This document shows positions 27,805-39,470 of a stretch of DNA of 57,750 nt, piece after piece (positions within the stretch are counted from its first letter, which is position 1; each line of letters starts with the position of its first letter). Where the stretch lies: contig CACJWR010000008.1 of assembly GCA_902596985.1 (NCBI GenBank), forward strand, positions 1 through 57,750. The letters are read 5' to 3'. The notes below the pieces were generated by a model. That model ran no database searches, was not told the origin of the DNA, and saw only the letters and a list, made by a program, of their open reading frames with translations. This DNA comes from an uncultured Alphaproteobacteria bacterium (GTDB lineage Bacteria; Pseudomonadota; Alphaproteobacteria; Rhodobacterales; Rhodobacteraceae). The position numbers were made by a program, and so were the translations under genes.

Positions 27805-28285
27805 AAAAAATATACAAGTATCCGTGGTAATGGGAAGTCAATCAGATTGGGAAATCATGCAAGTAGCTTGCGACTTATTGGAAAAGCTTGATGTTTCCTA
27901 TGAAAAAAAAATTGTATCTGCACACAGGACGCCGGACAGGTTGTACGAGTACGCTAATTCTCTAAGGAAGCGAAAAATAAAAGTTGTGATTGCTGGCGCG
28001 GGAGGCGCCGCACATTTACCGGGAATGATTGCCTCAAAAACTGATATCCCAGTAATTGGAGTACCTATAAACGCGACCGATTTAAGAGGAGTTGACAGTC
28101 TTTATTCAATAGTACAAATGCCGAGAGGTTACCCTGTTGCTACCATGGCAATTGGTTCACCAGGTGCTTTCAATGCCGCTATATTTGCCATACAGGTTTT
28201 AGCAGTTACAGATAAGGTCATTGGTCGGAAAATTCAAGATTGGCGCGCTGATACAACAAGCCGAGTAAAAAATGAGCCCGACTAA
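27794..28285 (+). CDS. purE: N5-carboxyaminoimidazole ribonucleotide mutase
   Basis: Converts N5-CAIR to CAIR in de novo purine synthesis, working with PurK. The 163-residue protein has the class I PurE motifs VVMGSQSDWEIMQVA, IVSAHRTPDRLYEYA with the key His, and the glycine-rich AGAGGAAHLPGMIA loop. The start overlaps trxB by 11 bp and its end overlaps purK by 14 bp, so translation of the three is probably linked. Confidence 0.97.
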   Translation: MEIEKNIQVSVVMGSQSDWEIMQVACDLLEKLDVSYEKKIVSAHRTPDRLYEYANSLRKRKIKVVIAGAGGAAHLPGMIASKTDIPVIGVPINATDLRGVDSLYSIVQMPRGYPVATMAIGSPGAFNAAIFAIQVLAVTDKVIGRKIQDWRADTTSRVKNEPD

Positions 28286-29339
28286 GACAATTGGAATTCT
28301 TGGTGGAGGGCAATTAGCAAAAATGCTTGCTACTGCTGCAGCCGACTTAGGTTTTAATGTAAATATATATTGCCCTGATACAAACTGTCCCGCGGCACAA
28401 GTGGCTAACAAAATAGTATTTGGTAACTATGATGACAAGGAGAACCTAGTCGCTTTTGCAAAAAATGTAGACGTTCTTACCTATGAATTTGAAAACATAG
28501 ACATAAAAGCATTAGAAGAATTAGAACTCTTTGTGAACATAAGGCCTTCTGTAAAAGCCCTTAAAATCTCTCAGGACCGCTTAACTGAAAAAAGTTATCT
28601 TAATTCGTTAGGTATTAAAACTCCACAATTTTATAGAATTGATGAAGTTTCTGAAATTGAAAAGCTATTTACTAAACTAAAGAAACCAATTCTTATCAAG
28701 ACACGAAGGCTAGGTTACGACGGGAAGGGACAAATATTAGTCAAAACACTAGATGATATTAACAATCATTTTCTCAGCAAAAAGCTTTTTCCATCCATTG
28801 CTGAGGAAGTTATTAGTTTTGATAGAGAATTATCCGTAATCATAGTCCGGAATAAAGAGGGAAATATCAAGACTTTTGAACCAGGAGAAAATGTACATAA
28901 AAGTGGGATTTTGGTAACTACAACTTTACCCTCGTCAACAAGTGAAGTACTTAAAAATGACGCTGTCGCCATTGCAAGAAAAATAGTGGTCAATTTAGAC
29001 TATATCGGAGTTATGGGAGTAGAATTTTTTTTAAAAGAAAGTAAGCTTTATGTAAACGAAATTGCTCCAAGAGTACACAATTCTGGTCATTGGACAATGG
29101 ACGGGAGCTACTCTAGCCAGTTCCAGCAACACATCAGAGCAATTATGGACTTGCCTCTACTATCAACCGAGAGGCATTCCGACATTATAATGTATAACTT
29201 AATTGGACAAGTGACTAGTAATCTAGCAAACAATGAGTTAGCTAAAGTCTATGTTTATGGAAAGAAAGATTCTCGTCCTGGAAGAAAAATGGGTCATATT
29301 AATTTAATAAAAAAAAAGGGGAGTCAACCTCCCCTTTAA
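28272..29339 (+). CDS. purK: 5-(carboxyamino)imidazole ribonucleotide synthase
   Basis: An ATP-grasp enzyme of 355 residues that carboxylates AIR with bicarbonate and ATP. Motifs are the N-terminal TIGILGGGQLAKMLATAA, YEFENIDIKALEEL, IKTRRLGYDGKGQ and the C-terminal NEIAPRVHNSGHWT. The last codons, reading KKKGSQPPL, coincide with a strong transcription-terminator hairpin, so the end of the protein is shaped by RNA structure. It ends the rightward chain lgt-midA-pgeF-trxB-purE-purK and converges on groEL 28 bp away. Confidence 0.96.
   Translation: MSPTKTIGILGGGQLAKMLATAAADLGFNVNIYCPDTNCPAAQVANKIVFGNYDDKENLVAFAKNVDVLTYEFENIDIKALEELELFVNIRPSVKALKISQDRLTEKSYLNSLGIKTPQFYRIDEVSEIEKLFTKLKKPILIKTRRLGYDGKGQILVKTLDDINNHFLSKKLFPSIAEEVISFDRELSVIIVRNKEGNIKTFEPGENVHKSGILVTTTLPSSTSEVLKNDAVAIARKIVVNLDYIGVMGVEFFLKESKLYVNEIAPRVHNSGHWTMDGSYSSQFQQHIRAIMDLPLLSTERHSDIIMYNLIGQVTSNLANNELAKVYVYGKKDSRPGRKMGHINLIKKKGSQPPL
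29315..29337 (-). terminator. Rho-independent terminator of groES-groEL (bidirectional, inside purK end)
   Basis: A perfect 9-bp stem, AAAGGGGAG (29315-29323) with CTCCCCTTT (29329-29337), closes a 5-nt loop. The run of A on its left reads as a long U-tract on the minus strand, which is ideal for ending the groEL transcript. In the plus direction the U-tract is shorter, so it may also end the purK transcript. It overlaps the last seven purK sense codons and the first base of the purK stop codon. Confidence 0.85.
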
Positions 29340-29350
29340 TTAGAAATCAA

Positions 29351-29365
29351 CTTGAACACTTCAAG
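29351..29365 (-). other. Small hairpin between groEL stop and terminator
   Basis: CTTGAA (29351-29356) and TTCAAG (29360-29365) are perfect complements with a CAC loop. The element sits just after the groEL stop and before the main terminator, so it would lie in the 3' untranslated region. It has no U-tract of its own. Its role is unknown and it may be chance. Confidence 0.4.
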
Positions 29366-29367
29366 AC

Positions 29368-31035
<1,668 letters not shown>

Positions 31036-31058
31036 TCAATTAGTGTTGTTAAAAATTC

Positions 31059-31346
31059 TTAGGAAATTATACCCAATATATCACTTTCTTTCATGATGAG
31101 TAATTCCTCACCATCTATTTTTACTTCAGTTCCAGACCATTTTCCGAACAAGATCTTGTCGCCTGATTTTAATTCCATCGGAATCAACTTACCGGAATCA
31201 TCTCTTGCACCAGTTCCAACTGAAACAACTTCGCCTTCTGCTGGTTTCTCTTGTGCAGAGTCAGGAATTATCAGTCCACCAGATGTTTTATCTTCACTAT
31301 CAACTCTACGAACCACAACACGGTCGTGCAAAGGTTTAAAAGCCAT
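31059..31346 (-). CDS. groES: 10 kDa chaperonin GroES
   Basis: The 95-residue co-chaperonin that caps GroEL. Motifs are [20 protein letters not shown] at the start, [22 protein letters not shown], the [20 protein letters not shown] segment and the final [12 protein letters not shown]. An in-frame ATG at 31361 exists, but I chose the ATG at 31346 because GAGGAG lies 8 bases upstream and MAFKPLHDR is the family start. The leader contains a hairpin at 31387-31403. Confidence 0.97.
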   Translation of the reverse strand: MAFKPLHDRVVVRRVDSEDKTSGGLIIPDSAQEKPAEGEVVSVGTGARDDSGKLIPMELKSGDKILFGKWSGTEVKIDGEELLIMKESDILGIIS

Positions 31347-31386
31347 TAAGAATCTCCTCATATAAAAATATAAATCAAAGGTAATA

Positions 31387-31403
31387 GTCTCTTGCGAAGA
31401 GAC
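31387..31403 (-). other. Hairpin in the groESL leader
   Basis: A perfect 7-bp inverted repeat, gtctctt and aagagac, with a 3-nt loop lies about 40 bp upstream of the groES ATG. If transcription starts near 31412 it would form close to the 5' end of the mRNA. It does not match the CIRCE sequence. It could protect the transcript or affect translation; that is inference. Confidence 0.5.
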
Positions 31404-31419
31404 ATCCCCACCTAGCGCT

Positions 31420-31449
31420 TTTATTTATGCAAGAATTTTTGCTTGTCAA
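31420..31449 (-). promoter_or_regulatory. Possible promoter of groES-groEL with a dyad in the spacer
   Basis: A consensus -35 box TTGACA (31449-31444) is followed by AATAAA (31425-31420) after 18 bp, a fair -10. The spacer holds a near-palindrome, GCAAAAATTCTTGC (31443-31430, one mismatched pair), which could be an operator. I see neither CIRCE nor a clear sigma32 box. Confidence 0.35.
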
Positions 31450-31467
31450 TATCTCTAATCAATTTTT

Positions 31468-31496
31468 TTCAATTTTTTTTAAAAATTTTATATAAT
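31468..31496 (+). promoter_or_regulatory. Possible promoter of the TIGR01459-MaoC-ribF genes
   Basis: A perfect -10 box TATAAT (31491-31496) is 17 bp from a weak -35 TTCAAT (31468-31473). The region is almost pure A+T, so this is only suggestive. Transcription would begin near 31503 and include an inverted repeat (31496-31502 with 31532-31538). Confidence 0.4.
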
Positions 31497-31577
31497 CGAG
31501 GTTCTTGCATTTTTTATTTTTATATTTTATCACCTCGAAAGACAAAACTATAAAATTTATTTGGGTGTTTAGTTCTT

Positions 31578-32462
31578 TTGACAAATGTAATTGCAACCTT
31601 TTCCGAGATATCAGACAAATACAACGTCGTCATTTGCGACTTGTGGGGATGTCTGCACAATGGTGTAGAAAGCTTTCCAGAAGCTCTTAAGGCTCTTGAG
31701 AAATTCAAAGCCTCAGAGGGCAAAGTAGTATTGGTAACGAATGCCCCCAGGCCAATTGCAAATGTTGAAGATCAAATAGCGAAACTTGGTATCAAAAAAA
31801 TTCACTATGATATGCTTTTAACGTCTGGAGAGCTTACTTCGAATTACATAAATAATATTTCAGCAAATCAGTTGAAAATTTTTCACATAGGAGGAAAACG
31901 GCATCATAGTATTTATAAAAATATGATCCATGAAAAAAAAATCTCAATTGAGCTAGATAATATTACACATGCGGATTTTATTGTTTGCACCGAACCATTT
32001 GATCCATCAAAAGATCAACTCTCTGACTATGGCAATACACTCGAGATCGGGATAAATAAAAACTTGACCCTATTGTGTGCAAATCCTGATTTGGTAGTCG
32101 ATGTTGGTGATAAAAGAGAAATGTGTGCTGGCTCGATCGCCTCAATGTACGAGGGAATGGGCGGGAAAGTGATTTATTTCGGCAAACCACATAAAAATAT
32201 TTATCAAGAGGCCTACTCTTTTTTGAACAAATTTTGTGATGCCAAACGAATGTCAATACTGTGTATCGGAGATGGACTAACAACAGATATTAAAGGTGCT
32301 AATAATGAAAAACTTCACTCACTTCTGGTAGTTGGAGGGCTATTGAAAAAAAAGCATTTGATTGAAGGAAGAAATAACACCATCCTTGACGAAAGAAAAT
32401 TAAATCAAACCATAGAAGATAATAGAGTACACGTAGACTATGCCATTAAATTTTTCCGATAA
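31578..32462 (+). CDS. TIGR01459 family HAD-type hydrolase
   Basis: A 294-residue haloacid-dehalogenase superfamily protein of the NagD-like subgroup. The N-terminal motif I reads CDLWGCLHNGVESFPEAL, where Trp replaces the second Asp position in a way typical of TIGR01459. VLVTNAPRP is motif II and CIGDGLTTDIKGAN is motif IV. The substrate is unknown. The start is TTG at 31578, chosen because MTNVIATFSEISDKY aligns with the family start and no ATG is available. In alphaproteobacteria this gene often lies near MaoC and ribF, as it does here. Confidence 0.9.
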   Translation: MTNVIATFSEISDKYNVVICDLWGCLHNGVESFPEALKALEKFKASEGKVVLVTNAPRPIANVEDQIAKLGIKKIHYDMLLTSGELTSNYINNISANQLKIFHIGGKRHHSIYKNMIHEKKISIELDNITHADFIVCTEPFDPSKDQLSDYGNTLEIGINKNLTLLCANPDLVVDVGDKREMCAGSIASMYEGMGGKVIYFGKPHKNIYQEAYSFLNKFCDAKRMSILCIGDGLTTDIKGANNEKLHSLLVVGGLLKKKHLIEGRNNTILDERKLNQTIEDNRVHVDYAIKFFR

Positions 32463-32514
32463 AAAATCAGGTCTACTTCTTTTAATCATTTAGCACGCCT
32501 ATCGCCAAAAAATC

Positions 32515-32958
32515 ATGATAAACAGTATACAAAAAGGAACAATATGTGTAGAGGATTTGGAAATAGGAATGAGCAGAATGCTTGAACGTAAAATAACGCA
32601 AAATGATATCCTACTTTTTTCAAAAGTCTCTGGTGATCAAAATCCGGTGCACTTAGATGAAGAATATGCTCAACAAACAATATTTGGAAGACGAATTGCA
32701 CACGGTATGCTCACTGCAAGCTTGATTTCGGCCGTAATTGCAGAACAGTTGCCTGGACACGGAACCGTCTATTTGGGTCAAACACTGAAATTCATGAGAC
32801 CGGTACTCCCTGGTCAATTAATCACAACCACGGTATTAGTAACTCATATAGAATACTCAAATCGACGTGTTACATTAGATTGTAAGTGTGAGGTAGGTAG
32901 AAAATTAGTGTTATCGGGAGAAGCACTCGTCTTAGCCCCCAGTAGAAAATTTGACTAG
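32515..32958 (+). CDS. MaoC-like hydratase family protein
   Basis: A 147-residue hot-dog fold protein. The hydratase 2 motif is SGDQNPVHLDEEYAQQTIFGRRIAHGML (shown here from residue 40), with the catalytic Asp and His in D-x-N-P-x-H. It resembles (R)-specific enoyl-CoA hydratases (PhaJ or MaoC type), which hydrate trans-2-enoyl-CoA. It lies 8 bp before ribF. Whether it serves fatty-acid oxidation, polyhydroxyalkanoate supply or another acyl-CoA pathway is not shown by the sequence; no phaC is nearby. Confidence 0.88.
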   Translation: MINSIQKGTICVEDLEIGMSRMLERKITQNDILLFSKVSGDQNPVHLDEEYAQQTIFGRRIAHGMLTASLISAVIAEQLPGHGTVYLGQTLKFMRPVLPGQLITTTVLVTHIEYSNRRVTLDCKCEVGRKLVLSGEALVLAPSRKFD

Positions 32959-32966
32959 GAAGCATT

Positions 32967-33899
32967 ATGTTGGTTTTTAGGAGCATAGAAAACATTCCAA
33001 AAGAGAAAAGGGGCTACTCTGTTGCTATAGGTAACTTTGATGGTATGCATTTGGGCCACCAGTCAGTTATTGAGATTGCGAGGCAGAGAAGTAATAATTC
33101 TAATGTTGGCGTGGTTACATTTGAACCTCATCCCAGACAATATTTTCAAAAAAATCAACCTATATTTAGGCTAATGAAATCAGAAACGCGTGAAAGATTT
33201 TTGGACTCTTTTGGGATAGATGCACTTTTTGAACTGCCTTTCGATTCTTCATTAGCAAATTTATCTCCAAGGAATTTCATAGAGACTGTGCTTCTAGAAA
33301 AATTAAATGTAAAAACTATTGTGGTCGGTCCAGATTTTAGGTTTGGAAAGAATAGAGAGGGTTCTGTGAAGTTATTGAAGACCTACCAGGAAAAGAACGA
33401 GCTCTGTTTGCATATCGCTAATCCATTTATGATTGGAGGTAAAGTTGTATCTTCAAGCGCATTACGGGAAAATCTAGCCAAAGGTTCCGTTAATGAAGTC
33501 ACTAAAATGCTGTCTCGTTATTATGAAATTGAGGGAGTGGTAGAAAAGGGATTTCAGAGAGGCCGACAACTCGGGTTTCCAACAATAAATGTTGGTTTAA
33601 GAAATACAATTGTCCCCAAACATGGTGTCTATGCAGTATTCGTTAAAATTTTATCACACGATTATAAAAGAACTTTTAAGGGAGCAGCATCAATAGGATC
33701 AAGGCCAACCTATGGCGACTATGAGCCAAATATTGAGGTTTTCATATTTGACTTCGATGAAAATTTATATGGAGAAAATGTTTCTATTTCGCTAGTCAAA
33801 TTTATAAGACCTGAGCTTAAGTTTAACTCGGAAAAGGAGTTGATTTTACAGATGAAATCAGATTGTGAAACTATAGAAAGTGTTTTAGCTGATGACTAA
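32967..33899 (+). CDS. ribF: Bifunctional riboflavin kinase / FAD synthetase
   Basis: A 310-residue enzyme that phosphorylates riboflavin to FMN and adenylates FMN to FAD. The N-terminal nucleotidyltransferase domain has VAIGNFDGMHLGHQSVIE and VVTFEPHPRQYF. KVVSSSALRENLAKG is the ISSTxxR-like motif. The C-terminal kinase domain has RGRQLGFPTINV (near residue 203) and ASIGSRPTYGDYEPNIEVF. The gene overlaps ycgN by 8 bp. Confidence 0.95.
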   Translation: MLVFRSIENIPKEKRGYSVAIGNFDGMHLGHQSVIEIARQRSNNSNVGVVTFEPHPRQYFQKNQPIFRLMKSETRERFLDSFGIDALFELPFDSSLANLSPRNFIETVLLEKLNVKTIVVGPDFRFGKNREGSVKLLKTYQEKNELCLHIANPFMIGGKVVSSSALRENLAKGSVNEVTKMLSRYYEIEGVVEKGFQRGRQLGFPTINVGLRNTIVPKHGVYAVFVKILSHDYKRTFKGAASIGSRPTYGDYEPNIEVFIFDFDENLYGENVSISLVKFIRPELKFNSEKELILQMKSDCETIESVLADD

Positions 33900-34350
33900 G
33901 CTAAGAAAATTTTTCTGGGAAAAATATACTCTTGATCAGTTAAATCAAGATGAGTGGGAAGCCTTATGTGATGGTTGCGCTAAGTGCTGTCTATTGAAAA
34001 TAATTAATAAGAAGAAAATTTTTATCACCAACATATCATGCTCAAAGCTTGAGCTACAGAGCTGTAAGTGTAGTGATTATTCGAATAGAGAAAAAAATGT
34101 TAAAGCCTGCTTAAAACTCACTGAAGACAATTTACACAAAAATTCTAAATTTCTCCCTTCGAGTTGTAGTTATAGATTAATAAGTGAAGGGAAACCTTTG
34201 CCCAAATGGCACCATCTATTAAGTAAAGACCAAGAGAGTGTCCATAGGACAAATCAATCAATTCAAAAATACTGTGTTTCAGAAACTTCAGTTGACAATG
34301 AAAATTATGAAGATCATATCGTGGCAGAAATTACGGGGAATAGAAGATAA
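33892..34350 (+). CDS. YcgN family cysteine-cluster protein (UPF0260)
   Basis: A 152-residue protein with the family motif DEWEALCDGCAKCCLLKI at about residues 20-37, further cysteines in CSKLELQSCKCSDY and VKACLKL, and a last one in LPSSCSYRLI. The nine-Cys arrangement suggests a zinc or Fe-S cluster, though the family function is not firmly known. In E. coli the homologue is YcgN. It overlaps the end of ribF by 8 bp and is 105 bp before the likely prs start. Confidence 0.9.
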   Translation: MTKLRKFFWEKYTLDQLNQDEWEALCDGCAKCCLLKIINKKKIFITNISCSKLELQSCKCSDYSNREKNVKACLKLTEDNLHKNSKFLPSSCSYRLISEGKPLPKWHHLLSKDQESVHRTNQSIQKYCVSETSVDNENYEDHIVAEITGNRR

Positions 34351-34455
34351 ATAAACTTTGAAAAATTAATGAAAAAGGCGAAACTAACGTTATCCTTTTT
34401 CTTTCATAAATATGAAAAACGTATAGGATTAACCCATATAAAAGAGTCGCAAATA

Positions 34456-35469
34456 ATGATCTCAAACGGCAAATTAAAAATTATATCTGGGAATTCAAAT
34501 CTTTCACTAGCAAAAAGTATTTGTAAGAGAATCGGTCTGTTGTTCGGCACAAAAGTAAAGCCCGTAAAAGCTCGTGTAGAACGGTTTAGCGACCAAGAAG
34601 TCTTTGTAGAAGTTTTCGAGAATGTTCGTGGCGAGGATATGTTCATAGTTCAGTCAACTTCAAATCCAGCAAATGATAATCTGATGGAACTACTCATAAT
34701 TGCCGATGCGCTTAAGAGATCTAGTGCAAGTAGAGTTACAGCAATAATCCCGTATTTTGGTTACGCGAGACAAGATAGAAGGACAAAGGCCAGAACCCCA
34801 ATTAGCGCAAAATTAGTGGCTAATTTGCTCGCACAAGCAGGTATAAATAGAGTACTTACATTAGATCTTCATGCTGCCCAAATCCAAGGCTTCTTCGATA
34901 TTCCGGTGGATAATCTATATGCATCACCTATATTCGCGATTGATATAAGACATAACTTCGCAAAAAATAAAAATATCACAATAGTTTCACCTGATGTTGG
35001 AGGAGTATCGCGTGCAAGAGAACTTGCTGAAAAAATTGACGTGGATTTAGCGGTAGTGGATAAGAGAAGGAGTGCTCCCGGAGAAATTAACTCCATGACT
35101 ATTATTGGTGACGTTTCAGATAAAACCTGCATTCTAGTTGATGATATTTGTGATACAGCTGGGACCTTGATTAAATCGGCTGAACTTCTAATGGAAAAGG
35201 GCGCTAAAGAAGTGCACGCGTATATAACTCACGGTGTTCTTTCCGGAGAAGCAATAGAGAGAATTTCTAATTCCAACCTTAGCTCGATGGTTATCACCGA
35301 TACTATCGAACCAACTGAAAATGTATCGAGGTGCCAAAAAATCCGTATAATTACTGCTGCGCCTCTTTTAGCTCATGCCATGTTAAATATATCTAACGAA
35401 AGTTCTGTCTCATCGCTATTTAGTGAAGAGTCTTTAAAACCTATCTATGAAGGTTTATATTCAAACTGA
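34456..35469 (+). CDS. prs: Ribose-phosphate pyrophosphokinase
   Basis: Makes PRPP from ribose 5-phosphate and ATP, feeding purine, pyrimidine, His and Trp synthesis. The 337 residues include KIISGNSNLSLA at the start, PYFGYARQDRRTKARTPISA (ATP loop), the VDKRRSAPGE catalytic flexible loop and the PRPP-binding VDDICDTAGTLIKSAELL. The frame is open upstream to 34369, but I use the ATG at 34456, where homology begins. The extra codons before it are AT-rich and atypical. A convergent MFS gene ends 10 bp beyond. Confidence 0.96.
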   Translation: MISNGKLKIISGNSNLSLAKSICKRIGLLFGTKVKPVKARVERFSDQEVFVEVFENVRGEDMFIVQSTSNPANDNLMELLIIADALKRSSASRVTAIIPYFGYARQDRRTKARTPISAKLVANLLAQAGINRVLTLDLHAAQIQGFFDIPVDNLYASPIFAIDIRHNFAKNKNITIVSPDVGGVSRARELAEKIDVDLAVVDKRRSAPGEINSMTIIGDVSDKTCILVDDICDTAGTLIKSAELLMEKGAKEVHAYITHGVLSGEAIERISNSNLSSMVITDTIEPTENVSRCQKIRIITAAPLLAHAMLNISNESSVSSLFSEESLKPIYEGLYSN

Positions 35470-35474
35470 ATAAA

Positions 35475-35494
35475 CGATTTTAAGCTAAAAATCG
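35475..35494 (-). terminator. Weak hairpin at the prs/MFS convergent junction
   Basis: CGATTTT and AAAATCG form a 7-bp stem with a 6-nt loop. The minus-strand reading is followed by TTTATT, so it could help end the MFS transcript. It covers the MFS stop codon. The low G+C content of the stem makes it weak. Confidence 0.35.
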
Positions 35495-36679
35495 CCTTAT
35501 CAAGATCAGAGAAGCAAAAAATAAACATCCAGCAAACAAAAATGGTGCGCCTGGACTATAAATAAGTGATTCCTTTGAAGCCCCAATGCTAAAGATGTAG
35601 CTCATGGAAATTGGTCCGATAACCGAAGTAAACCCAACTATACTATTTAAAACGCCCTGAAGAATACCTTGATCTTTTTCAGATATTTCATTTGACATAA
35701 ATGCTTTTAGAGTTGGATTAACCATTTCAGATAAAGCTGCCATCGGTATTATGGCAAAAACTAGGATTTCTTCTCGTACAAGACCGAATGAAACGAGCGC
35801 TACAATTCCGCAGGTTAAAGAAAAAAGTGTTAAATTTTTTGTTGAAAGCTTATCAAAAAATTTTAATCGAATTACAAATGCTTGAACTATAAAAAGTAAG
35901 AAGCCGTAGCACGCTAAAGTAAACCCAATCATTCCTGAAGACCATCCGAAAACTTCTCTTCCCCAAAAACTCCATATCGCAGGATAAACTGTGTTAGCGA
36001 AAGCGATAAGAAAGAAGCAAAAAAATAATCCTTTAAATAGAGGTATTTTAAATACATAAGACATATTAAAGAACGGGTTTAACTTTGTTATTCTGAATTT
36101 ATTTTTTGTCCCTACCTTAAGGGTTTCCGGAAGTAGGAGTAAACATAGAAAAAAGTTTAGAAAAGATAAGAGCGCTGATAAGAAAAATGGGGCCCTTACA
36201 CTAATCTCACCCATCAATCCTCCTATAATCGGTCCCAGTATAAAACCTAGTCCGAAGGCCGCTCCTATGATGGCGAAGTTCTTTTTTTTGTCTTTGGTAT
36301 CCGAGATATCTGCCAAGTAAGCAGTACCTGTAGCTATAGTTCCTCCAGCTAGGCCCCCAATGATTCTACCGATAAAAAGGATCAAAATATTTTCAGCAAA
36401 TCCCATCAGCAAATAATCGATCCCTAACAACAATGATGCCACAAGTAATACAGGGCGCCTGCCAAAAATATCTGATAATGTCCCAATTGTTGGTGAAAAA
36501 ACGAATTGCATAAAAGCATAGGATGAAGACAAAAGGCCTCCCCAAAAAGCGGCACTAGCAGTTTTATCTATGCCAACTTCTTTCAATAGATCCGGTATAA
36601 TAGGAAATATAACTCCAATGCCTATAATATCGAGTAATACGACACTGAAAATGAGCGCAATTCGTATATCTTTAAACAA
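35480..36679 (-). CDS. MFS transporter, TetA-like drug:H+ antiporter family
   Basis: A 399-residue 12-helix major facilitator. Early motifs are DIIGIGVIFPIIPDLL in helix 1 and the loop motif GTLSDIFGRRPVLLVASLL, which is motif A of the DHA1 family. Motif C-like GLGFILGPIIGGLMG lies in helix 5. This pattern is that of TetA-type exporters, but many homologues do not confer tetracycline resistance, so no drug phenotype is implied. The start is TTG at 36679; a six-codon out-of-frame ATG mini-frame overlaps it (36672-36692). It follows atpC by 38 bp on the same strand and may receive read-through from the atp operon. Confidence 0.85.
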   Translation of the reverse strand: MFKDIRIALIFSVVLLDIIGIGVIFPIIPDLLKEVGIDKTASAAFWGGLLSSSYAFMQFVFSPTIGTLSDIFGRRPVLLVASLLLGIDYLLMGFAENILILFIGRIIGGLAGGTIATGTAYLADISDTKDKKKNFAIIGAAFGLGFILGPIIGGLMGEISVRAPFFLSALLSFLNFFLCLLLLPETLKVGTKNKFRITKLNPFFNMSYVFKIPLFKGLFFCFFLIAFANTVYPAIWSFWGREVFGWSSGMIGFTLACYGFLLFIVQAFVIRLKFFDKLSTKNLTLFSLTCGIVALVSFGLVREEILVFAIIPMAALSEMVNPTLKAFMSNEISEKDQGILQGVLNSIVGFTSVIGPISMSYIFSIGASKESLIYSPGAPFLFAGCLFFASLILIRRFLA

Positions 36680-36717
36680 GTATTGTTCTCATTTTCCTTA
36701 ATAATGAGTTTTAAAAT

Positions 36718-37113
36718 TTAGGCTTGTTTCAATGCCTCTTCCAGGTCATTTTTCCTTAGTCCCAAATCATCTTTATTTATGGTATCTGCGGCAGATAATC
36801 TGTCATTAACTTCAGAAATAAGATTAGTTATATCTTCCTTCACAATTTTATCACCAGCAACAGCGGAGTCTACTAATACTGAGACCACGTTATTAATAAC
36901 CTCTATGATGCCTCCAGAAACAAAATATCTCTGCTTATCGCTTGTTTCCTCAGAAAATTCCAAAAAACCAGGACGTATACTACTAATGCAAGGGGCATGA
37001 TTTGAAAGCACTAAAAAGTCACCAACCATTCCTGGCACTAAAATATTTTCCACTTTGCCTTCAAAAACTTTACTTTCTGCCGATATTATACTGAGCTCAA
37101 ATTTATTTGTCAT
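36718..37113 (-). CDS. atpC: ATP synthase F1 subunit epsilon
   Basis: The 131-residue epsilon subunit of the central stalk. It begins KFELSIISAESKVFEGKVEN and contains the beta-sandwich motif IRPGFLEFSEE and GGIIEVINNVVSVLVDSA. The C-terminal helical part is short. It regulates and couples rotation in F1Fo-ATP synthase. It lies 19 bp after atpD and is last in the atpHAGDC operon. Confidence 0.94.
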   Translation of the reverse strand: MTNKFELSIISAESKVFEGKVENILVPGMVGDFLVLSNHAPCISSIRPGFLEFSEETSDKQRYFVSGGIIEVINNVVSVLVDSAVAGDKIVKEDITNLISEVNDRLSAADTINKDDLGLRKNDLEEALKQA

Positions 37114-37132
37114 TCCAATTACCTTTAGGCCC

Positions 37133-39455
<2,323 letters not shown>

Positions 39456-39470
39456 TTTTAAATTTTTTCA

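Noticed and set aside
31381-31450. A CIRCE element or sigma32 promoter before groES
   Set aside because: No match to TTAGCACTC-N9-GAGTGCTAA and no CCCCAT-type -10 box in the right place on the minus strand.
35480-36679. A tetracycline-resistance gene
   Set aside because: Only general TetA-like MFS features are visible, and most such homologues are not resistance determinants.
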